Notes: generated by a model not told the origin, from the letters alone. 52,505 bases of DNA from Duganella aquatilis (GCF_009674565.1 NZ_WKJL01000033.1:1-52505); one strand, 5' to 3'; positions 25,115-33,980 are shown, numbered from the stretch's first letter. Numbers and translations: made by a program.

Positions 25115-25753
25115 ATGCTCAAGCTCACCGCACGCCAGGAACAAATCCTGAATCTGATCAAGGACGCCATCGAAAACACCGGCTTCCCGCCGACGCGCGC
25201 CGAGATCGCCAACGAACTGGGCTTCAAGTCCGCCAACGCCGCCGAGGAGCATTTGCAGGCACTGGCGCGCAAGGGCGCGATTGAAATCGCCGCCGGCACC
25301 TCGCGCGGCATCCGCCTGCTGGGCGTGCACGCGGAACCGGCCGCGCCGAAGGTCCCGGCCGCGCTGATGATGTCGCTGCCGCTGATCGGCCGCGTGGCGG
25401 CCGGCTCGCCGATCCTGGCGCAGGAAAACCTGGAAGCCAGCTACAGCGTCGATCCGGCCATGTTTGCCTCCCGCCCCGACTACCTGCTGAAGGTGCGCGG
25501 CGAATCGATGCGCGACGCCGGCATCATGGACGGCGACCTGCTGGCGGTGAAGAAGGTCGACAGCGCCAAGAACGGCCAGATCGTGGTGGCCCGCATCGGC
25601 AGCGAGGTGACGGTCAAGCGCTACCGCAAGACCGGCTCGACCATCGAACTGCTGCCGGAGAATCCCGACTTCAAGATCATCAAGGTCGATCCGGAAGCGG
25701 ACGAGTTTGCCCTGGAAGGCCTAGCCGTCGGCCTGATGCGGACCTGGCATTAA
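25115..25753 (+). CDS. lexA: SOS repressor LexA
   Basis: A 212-residue repressor. The winged-helix DNA-binding domain occupies ~1-70 (LTARQEQILNLIKDAIENTG, PPTRAEIANELGF). The self-cleavage site is Ala96-Gly97 (VAAGSP), and the catalytic dyad is Ser131 (GESMRDAGI) and Lys168 (VTVKRY), all in expected places. It represses itself through the two upstream boxes and SOS genes elsewhere until RecA triggers cleavage. Its stop codon overlaps that of the convergent Sel1 gene. Confidence 0.98.
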   Translation: MLKLTARQEQILNLIKDAIENTGFPPTRAEIANELGFKSANAAEEHLQALARKGAIEIAAGTSRGIRLLGVHAEPAAPKVPAALMMSLPLIGRVAAGSPILAQENLEASYSVDPAMFASRPDYLLKVRGESMRDAGIMDGDLLAVKKVDSAKNGQIVVARIGSEVTVKRYRKTGSTIELLPENPDFKIIKVDPEADEFALEGLAVGLMRTWH

Positions 25754-26535
25754 CGCTTGATATTGTTCGGCGCGACATCGCGCACCGAGCCCGAAGCGGT
25801 CGCGAAGTCCAGCATTTCGCGGTCGCGCATTTCCTTGTGGCGGGCGGCCCGATCGTTTTCCGTGTTGACGTACTCGTTGGTGCCCGCTTGCCAGGCGGTG
25901 CGCGAGGCAACGATCTTGTCCGCCTGGCGGCGGGCATCCTGAATCACGGCGGTATAGGCGCGGTCCATCTGCGCTGACGCACGGCCGACTTCGGCGTCGG
26001 TCATCAGATTGGCCAGGTCGGCAGGAATCGCCTTCCCGGCCGGCAGCAAGTCCTGCAGCTTCTGCACGAAGCCGTTGTAACAGGCCATCCAGGCATCGAT
26101 GCCATCGCCGACACCCTTGATTTCCTGCTTGTTGGTCGAGCGCGCCGGAATGTCCGGCGTGACGCATTTGGCATTGGACAGGGCCACATCGGCGCCGTCA
26201 TAGCCCTGCACGTAATAGTCGATGTCTTTTTGACGCGCCTGGCGTTGCGCGCTCAGCGTCAGTGCGGCTTTCGCCTCGGCGTAACCGGCGGCGTCCGCCT
26301 TGCGGAACCACTCGTCGCCCTTGGCGGTGTCGGCAGGCACGCCTTCGCCATACCAATAGATTTCCCCCAGACGGAACTGCGCGGCGGCGTTGCCGGACGA
26401 TGCCAGCTTCACATACAGCGGCATCGCGCCGGTGTAATTCTTGGCTTCCATCAGCTTGTTCGCATCGGCCAGCTCGTCAGCCTGCGCCAGATTGCCCACG
26501 GCCAGTGCGGCCATCAGTACCAAAGCTGCTTTCAT
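25750..26535 (-). CDS. Exported Sel1-repeat protein
   Basis: A 261-residue protein with a signal peptide (~1-19, ending AQA). Two Sel1-type TPR units follow: NYTGAMPLYVKLASSGNAAA and RLGEIYWYGEGVPADTAKGD with WFRKADAAGYAEA. The C-terminal half (~110-261) is helical with two cysteines (AKCVTPD, WMACYNG) that could form a disulfide, and is not recognised. Its stop overlaps the lexA stop by 4 bp. Sel1 proteins serve as periplasmic interaction scaffolds; the partner is unknown. Confidence 0.8.
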   Translation of the reverse strand: MKAALVLMAALAVGNLAQADELADANKLMEAKNYTGAMPLYVKLASSGNAAAQFRLGEIYWYGEGVPADTAKGDEWFRKADAAGYAEAKAALTLSAQRQARQKDIDYYVQGYDGADVALSNAKCVTPDIPARSTNKQEIKGVGDGIDAWMACYNGFVQKLQDLLPAGKAIPADLANLMTDAEVGRASAQMDRAYTAVIQDARRQADKIVASRTAWQAGTNEYVNTENDRAARHKEMRDREMLDFATASGSVRDVAPNNIKR

Positions 26536-26605
26536 GATTACCTCGACTTGGGTGCAAAAAAATCAAGTCTATCTAAAAAGGTAACCCGGGGCAAACTAAA
26601 CACAT

Positions 26606-26632
26606 CGCCCGTTGGTTATTCACCACCGGGCG
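26606..26632 (-). terminator. Hairpin after the PLP-enzyme gene
   Basis: Stem CGCCCG/CGGGCG plus an inner TGGT/ACCA pair with a 5-base loop, just past the stop at 26641. No convincing T run follows on the minus strand, so it is a candidate terminator or 3' stabiliser for the cvpA-purF-PLP enzyme transcript. Confidence 0.4.
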
Positions 26633-26640
26633 ACCGGCTG

Positions 26641-27885
26641 TCAGCAGCCTTCGAGGGCGGTGCAGAAGTCGTCCAGCAGGTCGGCCGTGTCTTCGATGCC
26701 GACCGAGACGCGGATCAGCGATTCGGCGATGCCCATCGAGGCGCGGCGCTCGGCGCCCATCTCGAAGAAGATGGTGTGCGCGACCGGGATGATCAGCGTG
26801 CGGTTGTCGCCCAGGTTGGAGGCCGGGATCGCCAGCTGCAGGCGGTTCAGGAAGTCGAAGCAGTCCAGGCCGTCCTTCAGTTCAAAACTCAGCAGCGAGC
26901 CGTGCGCGCGGAACAGTTCCGCGCTGATGGCGTGCTGCGGGTGCGACGGCAGGCCCGGGTAGTAGACGGCGGCGACGCGCTCGTCCTTCTCCAGCATCTC
27001 GGCCAGCGCCAGCGCATTGGCGGTGGTGCGCTGCATGCGCAGCGCCAGCGTTTCGGCGCCGACGGCGATGTGGTGCGCGGCGTCCGGCGCCAGCGAGGAA
27101 CCGAAATCGCGCAGCGCCTTGGCGCGGATCTGCGCCAGGCCCCATTGCAGCGGCGCGGCTTTCTTGTAGTTCTCGTAGATGTTCGGGAAGCGCGTCCAGT
27201 CGTAGGCGCCGGTGTCGGTCAGGCTGCCGCCCAGCGCGTTGCCATGGCCGCCGATCGACTTGGTCAGGGCGTTGACCACCAGGCCCGCGCCAACTTCCTT
27301 CGGCAGGAACAGGTAGGGCGTGGTCATGGTGTTGTCCACCACGTACAGGATGCCGCGCGCCTGGCACAGTGCGCCGATGCGCTTCAGGTCCGCCACTTGC
27401 GTGCGCGGATTGGCAATGGTCTCGACAAACACCACGCGGGTGTTCTCGGTGATGGCCGCTTCGACATTGGCGACGTCGGTGGCGTCGACAAACGACACGC
27501 CGATGCCCTGGCTCATGGCGGTCTGCCACAGGCTGTTGGTGTTGCCGAACAAGAAGGCCGACGACACCACGTGGTCGCCGGTGCGCAGCAGCGCCTGCAC
27601 CACGGCGCCGATGGCGCCCATGCCGGTGGCGAAGCAGATCGTGCCGACGCCCTGCTCCATCTTGTTGACCTTGTCTTCCAGGGCCGAGATGGTCGGATTG
27701 CCCTGGCGGCCGTAGCGGAAGCCCGGCTCCTTGCCCTGGAACACCGACGCCAGCTGGCGCGCATCCGCATAGCCGAACGCCACCGAAGTGTGGATCGGCT
27801 TGTGCAGCGAACCGTGCTCGATGCCTTTCAGGCGGTCGTTGTGCAGGATGGTGGTGGTGAAACCGTAGTTCTTCTTGTCGCTCAT
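26641..27885 (-). CDS. PLP-dependent Cys/Met metabolism enzyme, cystathionine gamma-synthase family
   Basis: A 414-residue fold-type I PLP enzyme. The cofactor lysine is Lys209 (ALTKSIGGHGN), the pyridine-binding aspartate is Asp184 (YVVDNT), and RYGRQGNPT and SVGIEDTADLLDDF are family signatures. It starts at ATG 27885, two bases after the purF stop. Many proteobacteria have metZ (O-succinylhomoserine sulfhydrylase) directly after purF; the sequence here looks more like the broader gamma-synthase/O-acylhomoserine sulfhydrylase/methionine gamma-lyase group, so I give no symbol. Role: transsulfuration or direct sulfhydrylation in methionine synthesis. Confidence 0.85.
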   Translation of the reverse strand: MSDKKNYGFTTTILHNDRLKGIEHGSLHKPIHTSVAFGYADARQLASVFQGKEPGFRYGRQGNPTISALEDKVNKMEQGVGTICFATGMGAIGAVVQALLRTGDHVVSSAFLFGNTNSLWQTAMSQGIGVSFVDATDVANVEAAITENTRVVFVETIANPRTQVADLKRIGALCQARGILYVVDNTMTTPYLFLPKEVGAGLVVNALTKSIGGHGNALGGSLTDTGAYDWTRFPNIYENYKKAAPLQWGLAQIRAKALRDFGSSLAPDAAHHIAVGAETLALRMQRTTANALALAEMLEKDERVAAVYYPGLPSHPQHAISAELFRAHGSLLSFELKDGLDCFDFLNRLQLAIPASNLGDNRTLIIPVAHTIFFEMGAERRASMGIAESLIRVSVGIEDTADLLDDFCTALEGC

Positions 27886-27887
27886 GG

Positions 27888-29414
27888 TTACGCTTCGCTG
27901 GCGGCCAGGTTCAGGTTCAGCTGCGAACGGCCGGCGTCTTCCGGCGCCGCGGCCTTGGTCGGGTGGTGGCGTTCGTATTCCAGCTTGTCCAGGTATTCGC
28001 GGGTGACGTCGCCGGTGACGTACACGCCGTCGAAGCACGAGGCCTCGAAGCTGGTCAGCGCCGGATTGACGTCCGAGATGGCGCGCTTCAGCGCGTCGAT
28101 GTCCTGGTACACAAGGGCGTCGGCGGTGATCTCGCGGCACACCTCTTCCACGGTGCGGCCGTGGGCGATCAGCTCGTCGCGGGTCGGCATGTCGATGCCA
28201 TACACGTTCGGGTAGATCACCGGCGGCGCGGCCGAGGCGAAGATCACTTTCTTGGCGCCCGAGTCGCGCGCCATCTGCACGATCTCGCGGCTGGTGGTGC
28301 CGCGCACGATGGAGTCATCCACCAGCAGCACGACCTTGTCCTTGAACTCGTCCGGAATCGCGTTCAGCTTCTGGCGCACGGATTTCTTGCGCGCGGCCTG
28401 GCCCGGCATGATGAAGGTGCGGCCGATGTAACGGTTCTTGATGAAGCCTTCGCGGTATTCCACGTTCAGCGCCAGCGCCAGCTGGATCGCGGCCGGACGC
28501 GAGGAATCCGGAATCGGCATGACGACGTCGATCTTCATGTCCTTCAGCTCGCGCTTGATTTTCTCGGCCAGGTACTCGCCCATTTTCAGGCGGGTGGCGT
28601 AGACCGAGGCGCCGTCGATGACCGAATCGGGACGCGCCAGGTAGACGAACTCGAACACGCAAGGGTTGAGGGTCGGATTGTCGGCGCACTGGCGCGCGTG
28701 CAGCTGCTTGTCGTTGTCGATGAACACCGCTTCGCCCGGCGCGATGTCGCGCACGAAGCGGAAGCCCATACCTTCCAGCGCCACCGATTCCGAGGCGATC
28801 AGGTATTCGGTGCCTTCCGGGGTTTCATTGATGCCCAGGCACAGCGGACGGATGCCGAACGGGTCGCGGAAGGCCAGCAGGCCGACGCCGGCGATCTGCG
28901 CCACGGCAGCATAGCCGCCGCGCACGCGGCGGTGCAGCACGGTCACGGCTTCAAAGATGGTGTCGGCGTCGATCGAGATGTCGACCGTGGCCTTCTGGAT
29001 TTCGTGGGCCAGCACGTTCAGCAGCACTTCCGAATCGGAATCGGTGTTGATGTGGCGGCGGTCGTTCATGAACATCTCTTTTTTGAGCTGCTCCCAGTTG
29101 GTCAGGTTGCCGTTGTGGGCCAGCGTGATGCCGAACGGGGCGTTGACGTAGAACGGTTGCGCTTCTTCCTCGCTCGACGAGCCGGCGGTCGGATAACGGC
29201 AGTGGCCGATGCCGGAATTGCCTTGCAAGGTACGCATGTTACGGGTGCGGAACACGTCGCGCACCAGGCCATTGGCCTTGTGCATGGCGAACATGCTGCT
29301 GTGATTGGTCGCGATACCTGCCGCATCCTGGCCGCGGTGCTGCAGCAGCAGCAAGGCGTCATACAGCATTTGATTAACAGGTTGATGGGAAACGACGCCG
29401 ACGATGCCACACAT
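27888..29414 (-). CDS. purF: Amidophosphoribosyltransferase
   Basis: A 508-residue enzyme of the first committed step of purine synthesis (PRPP + glutamine). The catalytic nucleophile Cys2 opens the protein (MCGIVGVV). The glutaminase domain has GHCRYPTAG and AHNGNLTNW, and the phosphoribosyl site has VVLLVDDSIVRGTTS. ATG 29414 follows AGGAGC. It is flanked by cvpA upstream and a PLP enzyme downstream. Confidence 0.98.
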   Translation of the reverse strand: MCGIVGVVSHQPVNQMLYDALLLLQHRGQDAAGIATNHSSMFAMHKANGLVRDVFRTRNMRTLQGNSGIGHCRYPTAGSSSEEEAQPFYVNAPFGITLAHNGNLTNWEQLKKEMFMNDRRHINTDSDSEVLLNVLAHEIQKATVDISIDADTIFEAVTVLHRRVRGGYAAVAQIAGVGLLAFRDPFGIRPLCLGINETPEGTEYLIASESVALEGMGFRFVRDIAPGEAVFIDNDKQLHARQCADNPTLNPCVFEFVYLARPDSVIDGASVYATRLKMGEYLAEKIKRELKDMKIDVVMPIPDSSRPAAIQLALALNVEYREGFIKNRYIGRTFIMPGQAARKKSVRQKLNAIPDEFKDKVVLLVDDSIVRGTTSREIVQMARDSGAKKVIFASAAPPVIYPNVYGIDMPTRDELIAHGRTVEEVCREITADALVYQDIDALKRAISDVNPALTSFEASCFDGVYVTGDVTREYLDKLEYERHHPTKAAAPEDAGRSQLNLNLAASEA

Positions 29415-29464
29415 GATGGTGCTCCTGACAGGTACTAAAGATTAAAAACGCAGATTTAAAGAAT

Positions 29465-29953
29465 TCAAAAGTTCACATGCTGCGCCATTGCAGCGGGAAG
29501 ATAGGCCTTGACCATGCGGGCGCCGGTTTCGGCGGTGGGACTCAAGGCGGCATGCTTCCAAAAATCCTGCTGCGGCAACGAGGTCATCCCGCACAAGATG
29601 ACGCCGGCCAGCACAATTACAAGGCCGCGGCACACGCCAAACGCCATGCCCAGCAGGCGGTCGAACAGGCTCAGGCCGCCCGCGTCGATCAGGGCGTCCA
29701 GCGCCATCGACAGCAGGCCCATCAAAATCCGCGCACCGATAAACAGTGCAATAAAGGCAAGGATCAGCCGCAGCACCTCGCCCGGCACCGCCGCCGGCAG
29801 CATCTGCGCCAGCGGCGCGGCGTAGGCGTTGGCGGCGACGAAGGCGACGATCCAGCCGGCCAGCGACAGCACTTCCTTGACCAGGCCGCGCACCACGCCG
29901 ATGATGACCGACGTGGCCAGCACGAAGATCACCAGGTAGTCGAAAATCGTCAC
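29465..29953 (-). CDS. cvpA: CvpA family membrane protein
   Basis: A 162-residue inner-membrane protein with four hydrophobic segments (MTIFDYLVIFVLATSVIIGV, GWIVAFVAANAYA, RLILAFIALFIGARILMG, GVCRGLVIVLAGVILCG) and the CvpA feature LFDRLLGMAFG. It lies in the classical place before purF and 13 bp after the SPOR gene. Needed for colicin V production in E. coli; general role in envelope homeostasis is not settled. Confidence 0.95.
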   Translation of the reverse strand: MTIFDYLVIFVLATSVIIGVVRGLVKEVLSLAGWIVAFVAANAYAAPLAQMLPAAVPGEVLRLILAFIALFIGARILMGLLSMALDALIDAGGLSLFDRLLGMAFGVCRGLVIVLAGVILCGMTSLPQQDFWKHAALSPTAETGARMVKAYLPAAMAQHVNF

Positions 29954-29966
29954 GTCGCGCTGCGGA

Positions 29967-30983
29967 TCAGACGGTTTCCAGGCGGCCTTCCAGGCCCATG
30001 CTGCTCAGCTTTGCCTTCACCTTCTCGGCTTCTTCCTTGCTGCTGAACGGCCCCACGCGCACGCGCGTGATGCCGCTCGCGGTTTTCTGCGTGAAGGAGC
30101 TGATGCCGGCGTTTTTCAGCTTGGCGCGCAGTTCGTCGGCCTTGGCCTGGTCGCTCAGCGCAGCCACCTGCAGCACGAATTTCTGGCCGTCGGCGGCAGC
30201 GGGCGCGGCGCCCTTGCCTTCCAGGATGGCCAGCGCGCGCGCGTCTTCCGACTTGGTGTCCGGCTTGGTGTCCGGCTTGACTGCGGGCTTGGCGTCAGCC
30301 GGCTTGGCGGCCTTGGCTTCGGCCAGCTTGCGCTCGGCGTCCTGCTTTTCCTTCAGTTTGGCTTCGGCCTTGGCCTCGGCCAGCTTGCGTTCCTGTTCCT
30401 GCTTGTAGTCGGCGTCCTGGCGCGCTTTCAGCTCGCGGTCGGCCTGGGCCTTGGCTTGCGCTTCGGCGCGGGCTTCCGCCTTGGCCTTGGCCTCGTCGGC
30501 CTTGGTGGTGTCGACTGCGGCAACTACCGGCGCGGCGGCGGCCGGCGATGGCCTGGCGGCTGGCGCAGGCTTGACGTCGTCGACGATTTCTTCCTTGCTG
30601 TCCAGCGCGGCGGACGACGGCACGGCGGCAGGCGCCGGTGCGGGCGCATCGGCGGCGGACGACTTGTCCTTGGATGGGATCTTGATCTCGATATCGGACG
30701 ACAGCGGCTTCGGCTCGGAATCGAGCAGCATCGGCAGGCCGACGGCGACGCCCAGCGCCAGCATGATGGCGCCCACCAGGCGGCGGCGCGCGCGTTTCTT
30801 TTCCGGCAACACCGGATCGTCCTCTTCGCGGTCGCGGCTGCGGCGCTTCGGACCATCGGACGACGAGGCGCGCTTGGAGCGGGCACGTTCGGTCATCGCC
30901 TGATCGTCTGCGCTGGTGTAATAACCGCTGTCTTGACCAGCGGTGTCTTGCTTGTTTTTACCGGATTTCGAGAACAAGCCCAT
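29967..30983 (-). CDS. SPOR-domain cell-division protein (DedD-like)
   Basis: A 338-residue bitopic protein. A charged cytoplasmic N-terminus (to ~65) precedes one transmembrane helix (RRLVGAIMLALGVAVGLPML). A long periplasmic linker rich in Ala, Lys, Glu and Pro follows, part of it coiled coil (KAEARAEAQAKAQADRELKA). The C-terminal SPOR domain (~262-338) has FVLQVAALSDQAKADELRAK and RVRVGPFSSKEEAEK. SPOR domains bind denuded septal peptidoglycan. ATG 30983 was chosen as an upstream ATG adds an unlikely extension. Sits between folC and cvpA, the usual DedD position. Confidence 0.92.
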   Translation of the reverse strand: MGLFSKSGKNKQDTAGQDSGYYTSADDQAMTERARSKRASSSDGPKRRSRDREEDDPVLPEKKRARRRLVGAIMLALGVAVGLPMLLDSEPKPLSSDIEIKIPSKDKSSAADAPAPAPAAVPSSAALDSKEEIVDDVKPAPAARPSPAAAAPVVAAVDTTKADEAKAKAEARAEAQAKAQADRELKARQDADYKQEQERKLAEAKAEAKLKEKQDAERKLAEAKAAKPADAKPAVKPDTKPDTKSEDARALAILEGKGAAPAAADGQKFVLQVAALSDQAKADELRAKLKNAGISSFTQKTASGITRVRVGPFSSKEEAEKVKAKLSSMGLEGRLETV

Positions 30984-31005
30984 GCGTGATTTCAGTCCTG
31001 TGCGT

Positions 31006-32295
31006 TCAGTGGAGTGAGGATTTTCGCGCCGCCATGACACCGGCGACGGTCAGGAAAGATCCAAAGACCACAATTCTATCATCCTCACCGGCCCGGCTGA
31101 TGGCATTTGCGTACGCGGCGGCCGGATCGTCGAACACATTGATGGTGCGTTCGTCGCGCTCCGGCTGCACCAGTTGCACCTTGGCCGCCAGTTCCGACGC
31201 GCTGGCCGAACGCGGCGACGGCAGCGTCGCCAGGCACCAGTGGTCGATGTGCTCGGACATGGCGGCGATGACGCCGTCGATATCCTTGTCCTGCATCGAG
31301 CCGAACACGGCGTAGGTGTAGCGGTGGAAGCCCATGTTGCCGAGATTCTGGTTCAGCGCGGCGGCGGCGTGCGGGTTGTGGGCGACGTCGAGGATGATGG
31401 TCGGACGGCCCGGCAGCACCTGGAAGCGGCCCGGCAGCTCGACGGTCACCAGGCCGGTGCGCACTTCCTGCGCGCCAACCGGCAGTTCCAGCTTCAGCGC
31501 TTCCAGCGCGGCCAGGGCGGCGCAGGCGTTGAGGATCTGGTTGGCGCCGCGCAGGCTCGGGTAGGCCAGCGAATTGCGGCGCTGGCCGCGGCCGCCGTAG
31601 CTCCACTGCTGCTTGTCGCCGGAGTAATTGAAATCGCGGCCCATCAGCCACAGGTCGGCGCCGATGGCTTCGGCGTGGTCGATCAGCGACTGCGGCGGCA
31701 CCGGGTCCGAGCAGATCGCGGTTTTGCCGGCGCGGAAGATGCCGGCCTTCTCGAAGCCGATCTTCTCGCGGGTGTCGCCCAGGTAGTCGGTGTGATCGAT
31801 GTCGACGCTGGTGACGATGGAGACGTCGGCATCGACGATGTTGACCGCGTCCAGGCGGCCGCCCAGGCCCACCTCCAGGATGACCACGTCCATGCCGGCT
31901 TGCGACAGCAGCTTCATGATGGCCAGCGTGGTGAATTCGAAATAGGTCAGCGTGGTGTCGCCGCGCGCAGCCTCGACCGCGTTGAAGGCGGCCACCAGCA
32001 CGTCATCGCTGGCCAGGTCGCCGTTGACGCGGGCGCGCTCGTTGAAATCGAGGAAGTGCGGCTTGATGTACAGGCCGACTTTATAGCCGGCGCGCAGCAG
32101 GATCGATTCCAGCATCGAGCAGGTCGAACCCTTGCCGTTAGTGCCGGCCACCATGATGACCGGGCAGCTGAAGCTCAGCTGCAAGCGTTCCTTGACGGCG
32201 AGAACGCGGTCCAGGCCCATGTTGATGACGGTTTCGGCGTGGCGCGATTCAAGCAGCGCAAGCCAGGCGGGCAAAGTAGTTGGGAGGTTCGACAT
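31006..32295 (-). CDS. folC: Bifunctional folylpolyglutamate / dihydrofolate synthase
   Basis: A 429-residue Mur-ligase-like enzyme that adds glutamate to dihydropteroate and to folates. The P-loop is VAGTNGKGST; EVGLGGRLDAVN and DIDHTDYLG are characteristic FolC motifs, and DVAHNPHAA marks the C-terminal domain. ATG 32295 (MSNLPTTLPAWLALLESR) gives the usual length; a longer upstream frame has no homology. It follows accD, with a hairpin between them. Confidence 0.97.
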   Translation of the reverse strand: MSNLPTTLPAWLALLESRHAETVINMGLDRVLAVKERLQLSFSCPVIMVAGTNGKGSTCSMLESILLRAGYKVGLYIKPHFLDFNERARVNGDLASDDVLVAAFNAVEAARGDTTLTYFEFTTLAIMKLLSQAGMDVVILEVGLGGRLDAVNIVDADVSIVTSVDIDHTDYLGDTREKIGFEKAGIFRAGKTAICSDPVPPQSLIDHAEAIGADLWLMGRDFNYSGDKQQWSYGGRGQRRNSLAYPSLRGANQILNACAALAALEALKLELPVGAQEVRTGLVTVELPGRFQVLPGRPTIILDVAHNPHAAAALNQNLGNMGFHRYTYAVFGSMQDKDIDGVIAAMSEHIDHWCLATLPSPRSASASELAAKVQLVQPERDERTINVFDDPAAAYANAISRAGEDDRIVVFGSFLTVAGVMAARKSSLH

Positions 32296-32315
32296 GATGA
32301 GACTCTGAAATGAAA

Positions 32316-32353
32316 ACGGCGCGCAGGCCGGATGATATCCGATTGCGCGCCGT
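32316..32353 (-). terminator. Hairpin between accD and folC
   Basis: A perfect 10-bp GC-rich stem (arms 32316-32325 and 32344-32353) with an inner GGAT/ATCC pair, followed on the minus strand by TTTTC. It could terminate part of the accD transcript or modulate read-through to folC. Confidence 0.55.
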
Positions 32354-32375
32354 AGCGTGTGAGCCGGGCCTGTTT

Positions 32376-33248
32376 TTAGGCGAGGACTTCCACTGGTTGG
32401 TTTTGCAGCAATGCCAGCAGGCGGGCGATTTCTTCGCGCATCTTGCGGCGGTCGACGATCATGTCGACCGCGCCCTTGGTAACCAGGAACTCGGCGCGCT
32501 GGAAGCCTTCCGGCAGTTTCTCGCGCACGGTGTTTTCGATCACGCGCGGGCCGGCAAAGCCGATCAGCGCCTTCGGCTCGGCGATCACGACGTCGCCCAT
32601 GAACGCGAACGAGGCCGACACGCCGCCCATGGTCGGGTCGGTCAGCACGCTGATGAATGGCAGTTTCTTGTCCGACAGCTTGGTCAGCATGGCGGTGGTC
32701 TTGGCCATCTGCATCAGCGACAGCAGGCCCTCTTGCATGCGGGCGCCGCCGGTGGCGGTGATGCAAATGAACGGCACTTTCTGTTCCAGGGCCTGTTGCG
32801 CGCCGCGCACGAAGCGCTCGCCGACCACGGAACCCATGGAGCCGCCCATGAATTCGAATTCGAAGCACGCCACCACGACCGGCAGGCTCATGATGGAGCC
32901 GCCCATGACGATCAGCGCATCGGTCTCGCCGGTGGCTTCCATGGCTTGCTTGAGGCGGTCTGGGTATTTCTTGCTGTCCTTGAACTTCAGCGTATCGACC
33001 GGCAGGGTGTCCATGCCGATTTCATAGCGGCCGCCGGCGTCGAACAGGCTGTCGAGGCGTTCGCGGGCGCGGATGCGCATATGGTGGTCGCATTTCGGGC
33101 AAACGTGCAGGTTCGACTCCAGGTCGGTGCGGTACAGGACGGCTTCGCACGACGGGCATTTGACCCACAGGCCTTCCGGCATGGTCTTGCGCGCGGCAGC
33201 GTCGGAACGCTGGATTCTAGGGGGCAGCAGTTTTTCCAACCAACTCAT
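32376..33248 (-). CDS. accD: Acetyl-CoA carboxylase carboxyltransferase beta subunit
   Basis: A 290-residue subunit of the enzyme that makes malonyl-CoA. The N-terminal zinc ribbon has Cys31, Cys34, Cys50 and Cys53 (CPSC, CPKC). The carboxyltransferase core shows ITATGGARMQEGLLSLMQM, TDPTMGGVSASFAFMGD and IGFAGPRVIENTV. ATG 33248 follows AAGGAG. Normally close behind trpA in betaproteobacteria; here a toxin-antitoxin pair lies between. Confidence 0.97.
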   Translation of the reverse strand: MSWLEKLLPPRIQRSDAAARKTMPEGLWVKCPSCEAVLYRTDLESNLHVCPKCDHHMRIRARERLDSLFDAGGRYEIGMDTLPVDTLKFKDSKKYPDRLKQAMEATGETDALIVMGGSIMSLPVVVACFEFEFMGGSMGSVVGERFVRGAQQALEQKVPFICITATGGARMQEGLLSLMQMAKTTAMLTKLSDKKLPFISVLTDPTMGGVSASFAFMGDVVIAEPKALIGFAGPRVIENTVREKLPEGFQRAEFLVTKGAVDMIVDRRKMREEIARLLALLQNQPVEVLA

Positions 33249-33371
33249 AAATTCTCCTTGCAGCTAACTCGTGGGCCGAAGTGTAGCCGTTTCCCGCCGC
33301 CCTGTCGAACATTGCATTACATTAATTTTGACCTGCCGTCATGGAAAAGGCGGGCCTTTAGAGGTAAACCA

Positions 33372-33653
33372 CTACCTTACGTCAGGCGGATCGTTTTGTT
33401 TTTCAAGGTACGTATCCAAATTGTTGCGTTCCTCCAGTGTGGGAAAGCCAATATTAAACTCTTCACCACTCCTGGCAAGCCTCTGTAGAGAAAGCTGGAT
33501 GACTTTTTCCATTGAAAAACCGTATGACTTTGCAATCTTTTGAAAGTAGGCTATCGAATTAAAATCCAAACGAAAAGTCACCTCCTTACTGAGTTTCTCA
33601 AAATAAGGATTCGGGACCGGCTTAGCCTTGGAGAAGTCATATTCCTTACGCAT
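33372..33653 (-). CDS. brnA: BrnA-like antitoxin
   Basis: A 93-residue protein. The central part EVTFRLDFNSIAYFQKIAKS and the following helix VIQLSLQRLARSG match the ribbon-helix-helix pattern of BrnA-type antitoxins. The N-terminus is basic (KAKPVPNPYFEKL), and the C-terminus is acidic and polar. It starts 5 bp after the BrnT-like gene. The pair is distinctly AT-richer than its neighbours, suggesting acquisition. BrnA neutralises the toxin and represses the operon; the fit to the antitoxin family is weaker than that of the toxin. Confidence 0.75.
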   Translation of the reverse strand: MRKEYDFSKAKPVPNPYFEKLSKEVTFRLDFNSIAYFQKIAKSYGFSMEKVIQLSLQRLARSGEEFNIGFPTLEERNNLDTYLEKQNDPPDVR

Positions 33654-33658
33654 TTCGC

Positions 33659-33937
33659 TTAATCCTCATAATATTGTTTCCGTTCAGATTTTGATGCTTG
33701 TCGGGCTGAGAAGATTCGCACGGCATCATTGCTCGGATAGCAATGGATCACCAATAGCAGCACCTGCCGTAGTTGGCTCTGGGCCAAGAGTTGATATCGA
33801 TCTTCCGAGCCGGAGTGCTCGGGGTCCACCCATAATTTGGCATATGGATTCTGAAAGGCATCCATAGCCTCATTGAAGCTCACGCCATGCTTGCGCAGGT
33901 TGGCTTTGGCTTTGCGGGGATCCCAGGTGAAGCGCAC
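33659..33937 (-). CDS. brnT: BrnT-like toxin (RelE-fold ribonuclease)
   Basis: A 92-residue protein with the BrnT signature: FTWDPRKAKANLRKHGVSF, EAMDAFQNP, DPEHSGSEDRY, and the C-terminal RIFSARQASKSERKQYYE. BrnT proteins cleave RNA and halt translation when the antitoxin is lost. The start is GTG 33937 with AAGGGAG at proper spacing. Toxin precedes antitoxin, the usual BrnT-BrnA order. It sits in the otherwise conserved trpA-accD junction. Confidence 0.88.
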   Translation of the reverse strand: MRFTWDPRKAKANLRKHGVSFNEAMDAFQNPYAKLWVDPEHSGSEDRYQLLAQSQLRQVLLLVIHCYPSNDAVRIFSARQASKSERKQYYED

Positions 33938-33951
33938 GACCGCTCCCTTTC

Positions 33952-33980
33952 AACATAGCGAGTACTTAACTATGTATCAA
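33952..33980 (-). promoter_or_regulatory. brnTA promoter with overlapping inverted-repeat operator
   Basis: On the minus strand a TTGATA -35 (33980-33975) and TATGTT -10 (33957-33952) stand 17 bp apart. An inverted repeat, CTATGT at 33970-33975 and ACATAG at 33953-33958, overlaps both hexamers. This is the layout expected for autoregulation by the antitoxin or the toxin-antitoxin complex. Confidence 0.7.

Noticed and set aside
26641..27885. Calling this gene metZ from its place behind purF
   Set aside because: The sequence opening and motifs look like the broader gamma-synthase group, so the position alone is not enough.
33372..33980. An insertion sequence or integron cassette carrying the toxin-antitoxin pair
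   Set aside because: No transposase, terminal repeats, target duplication or attC-like site could be seen.
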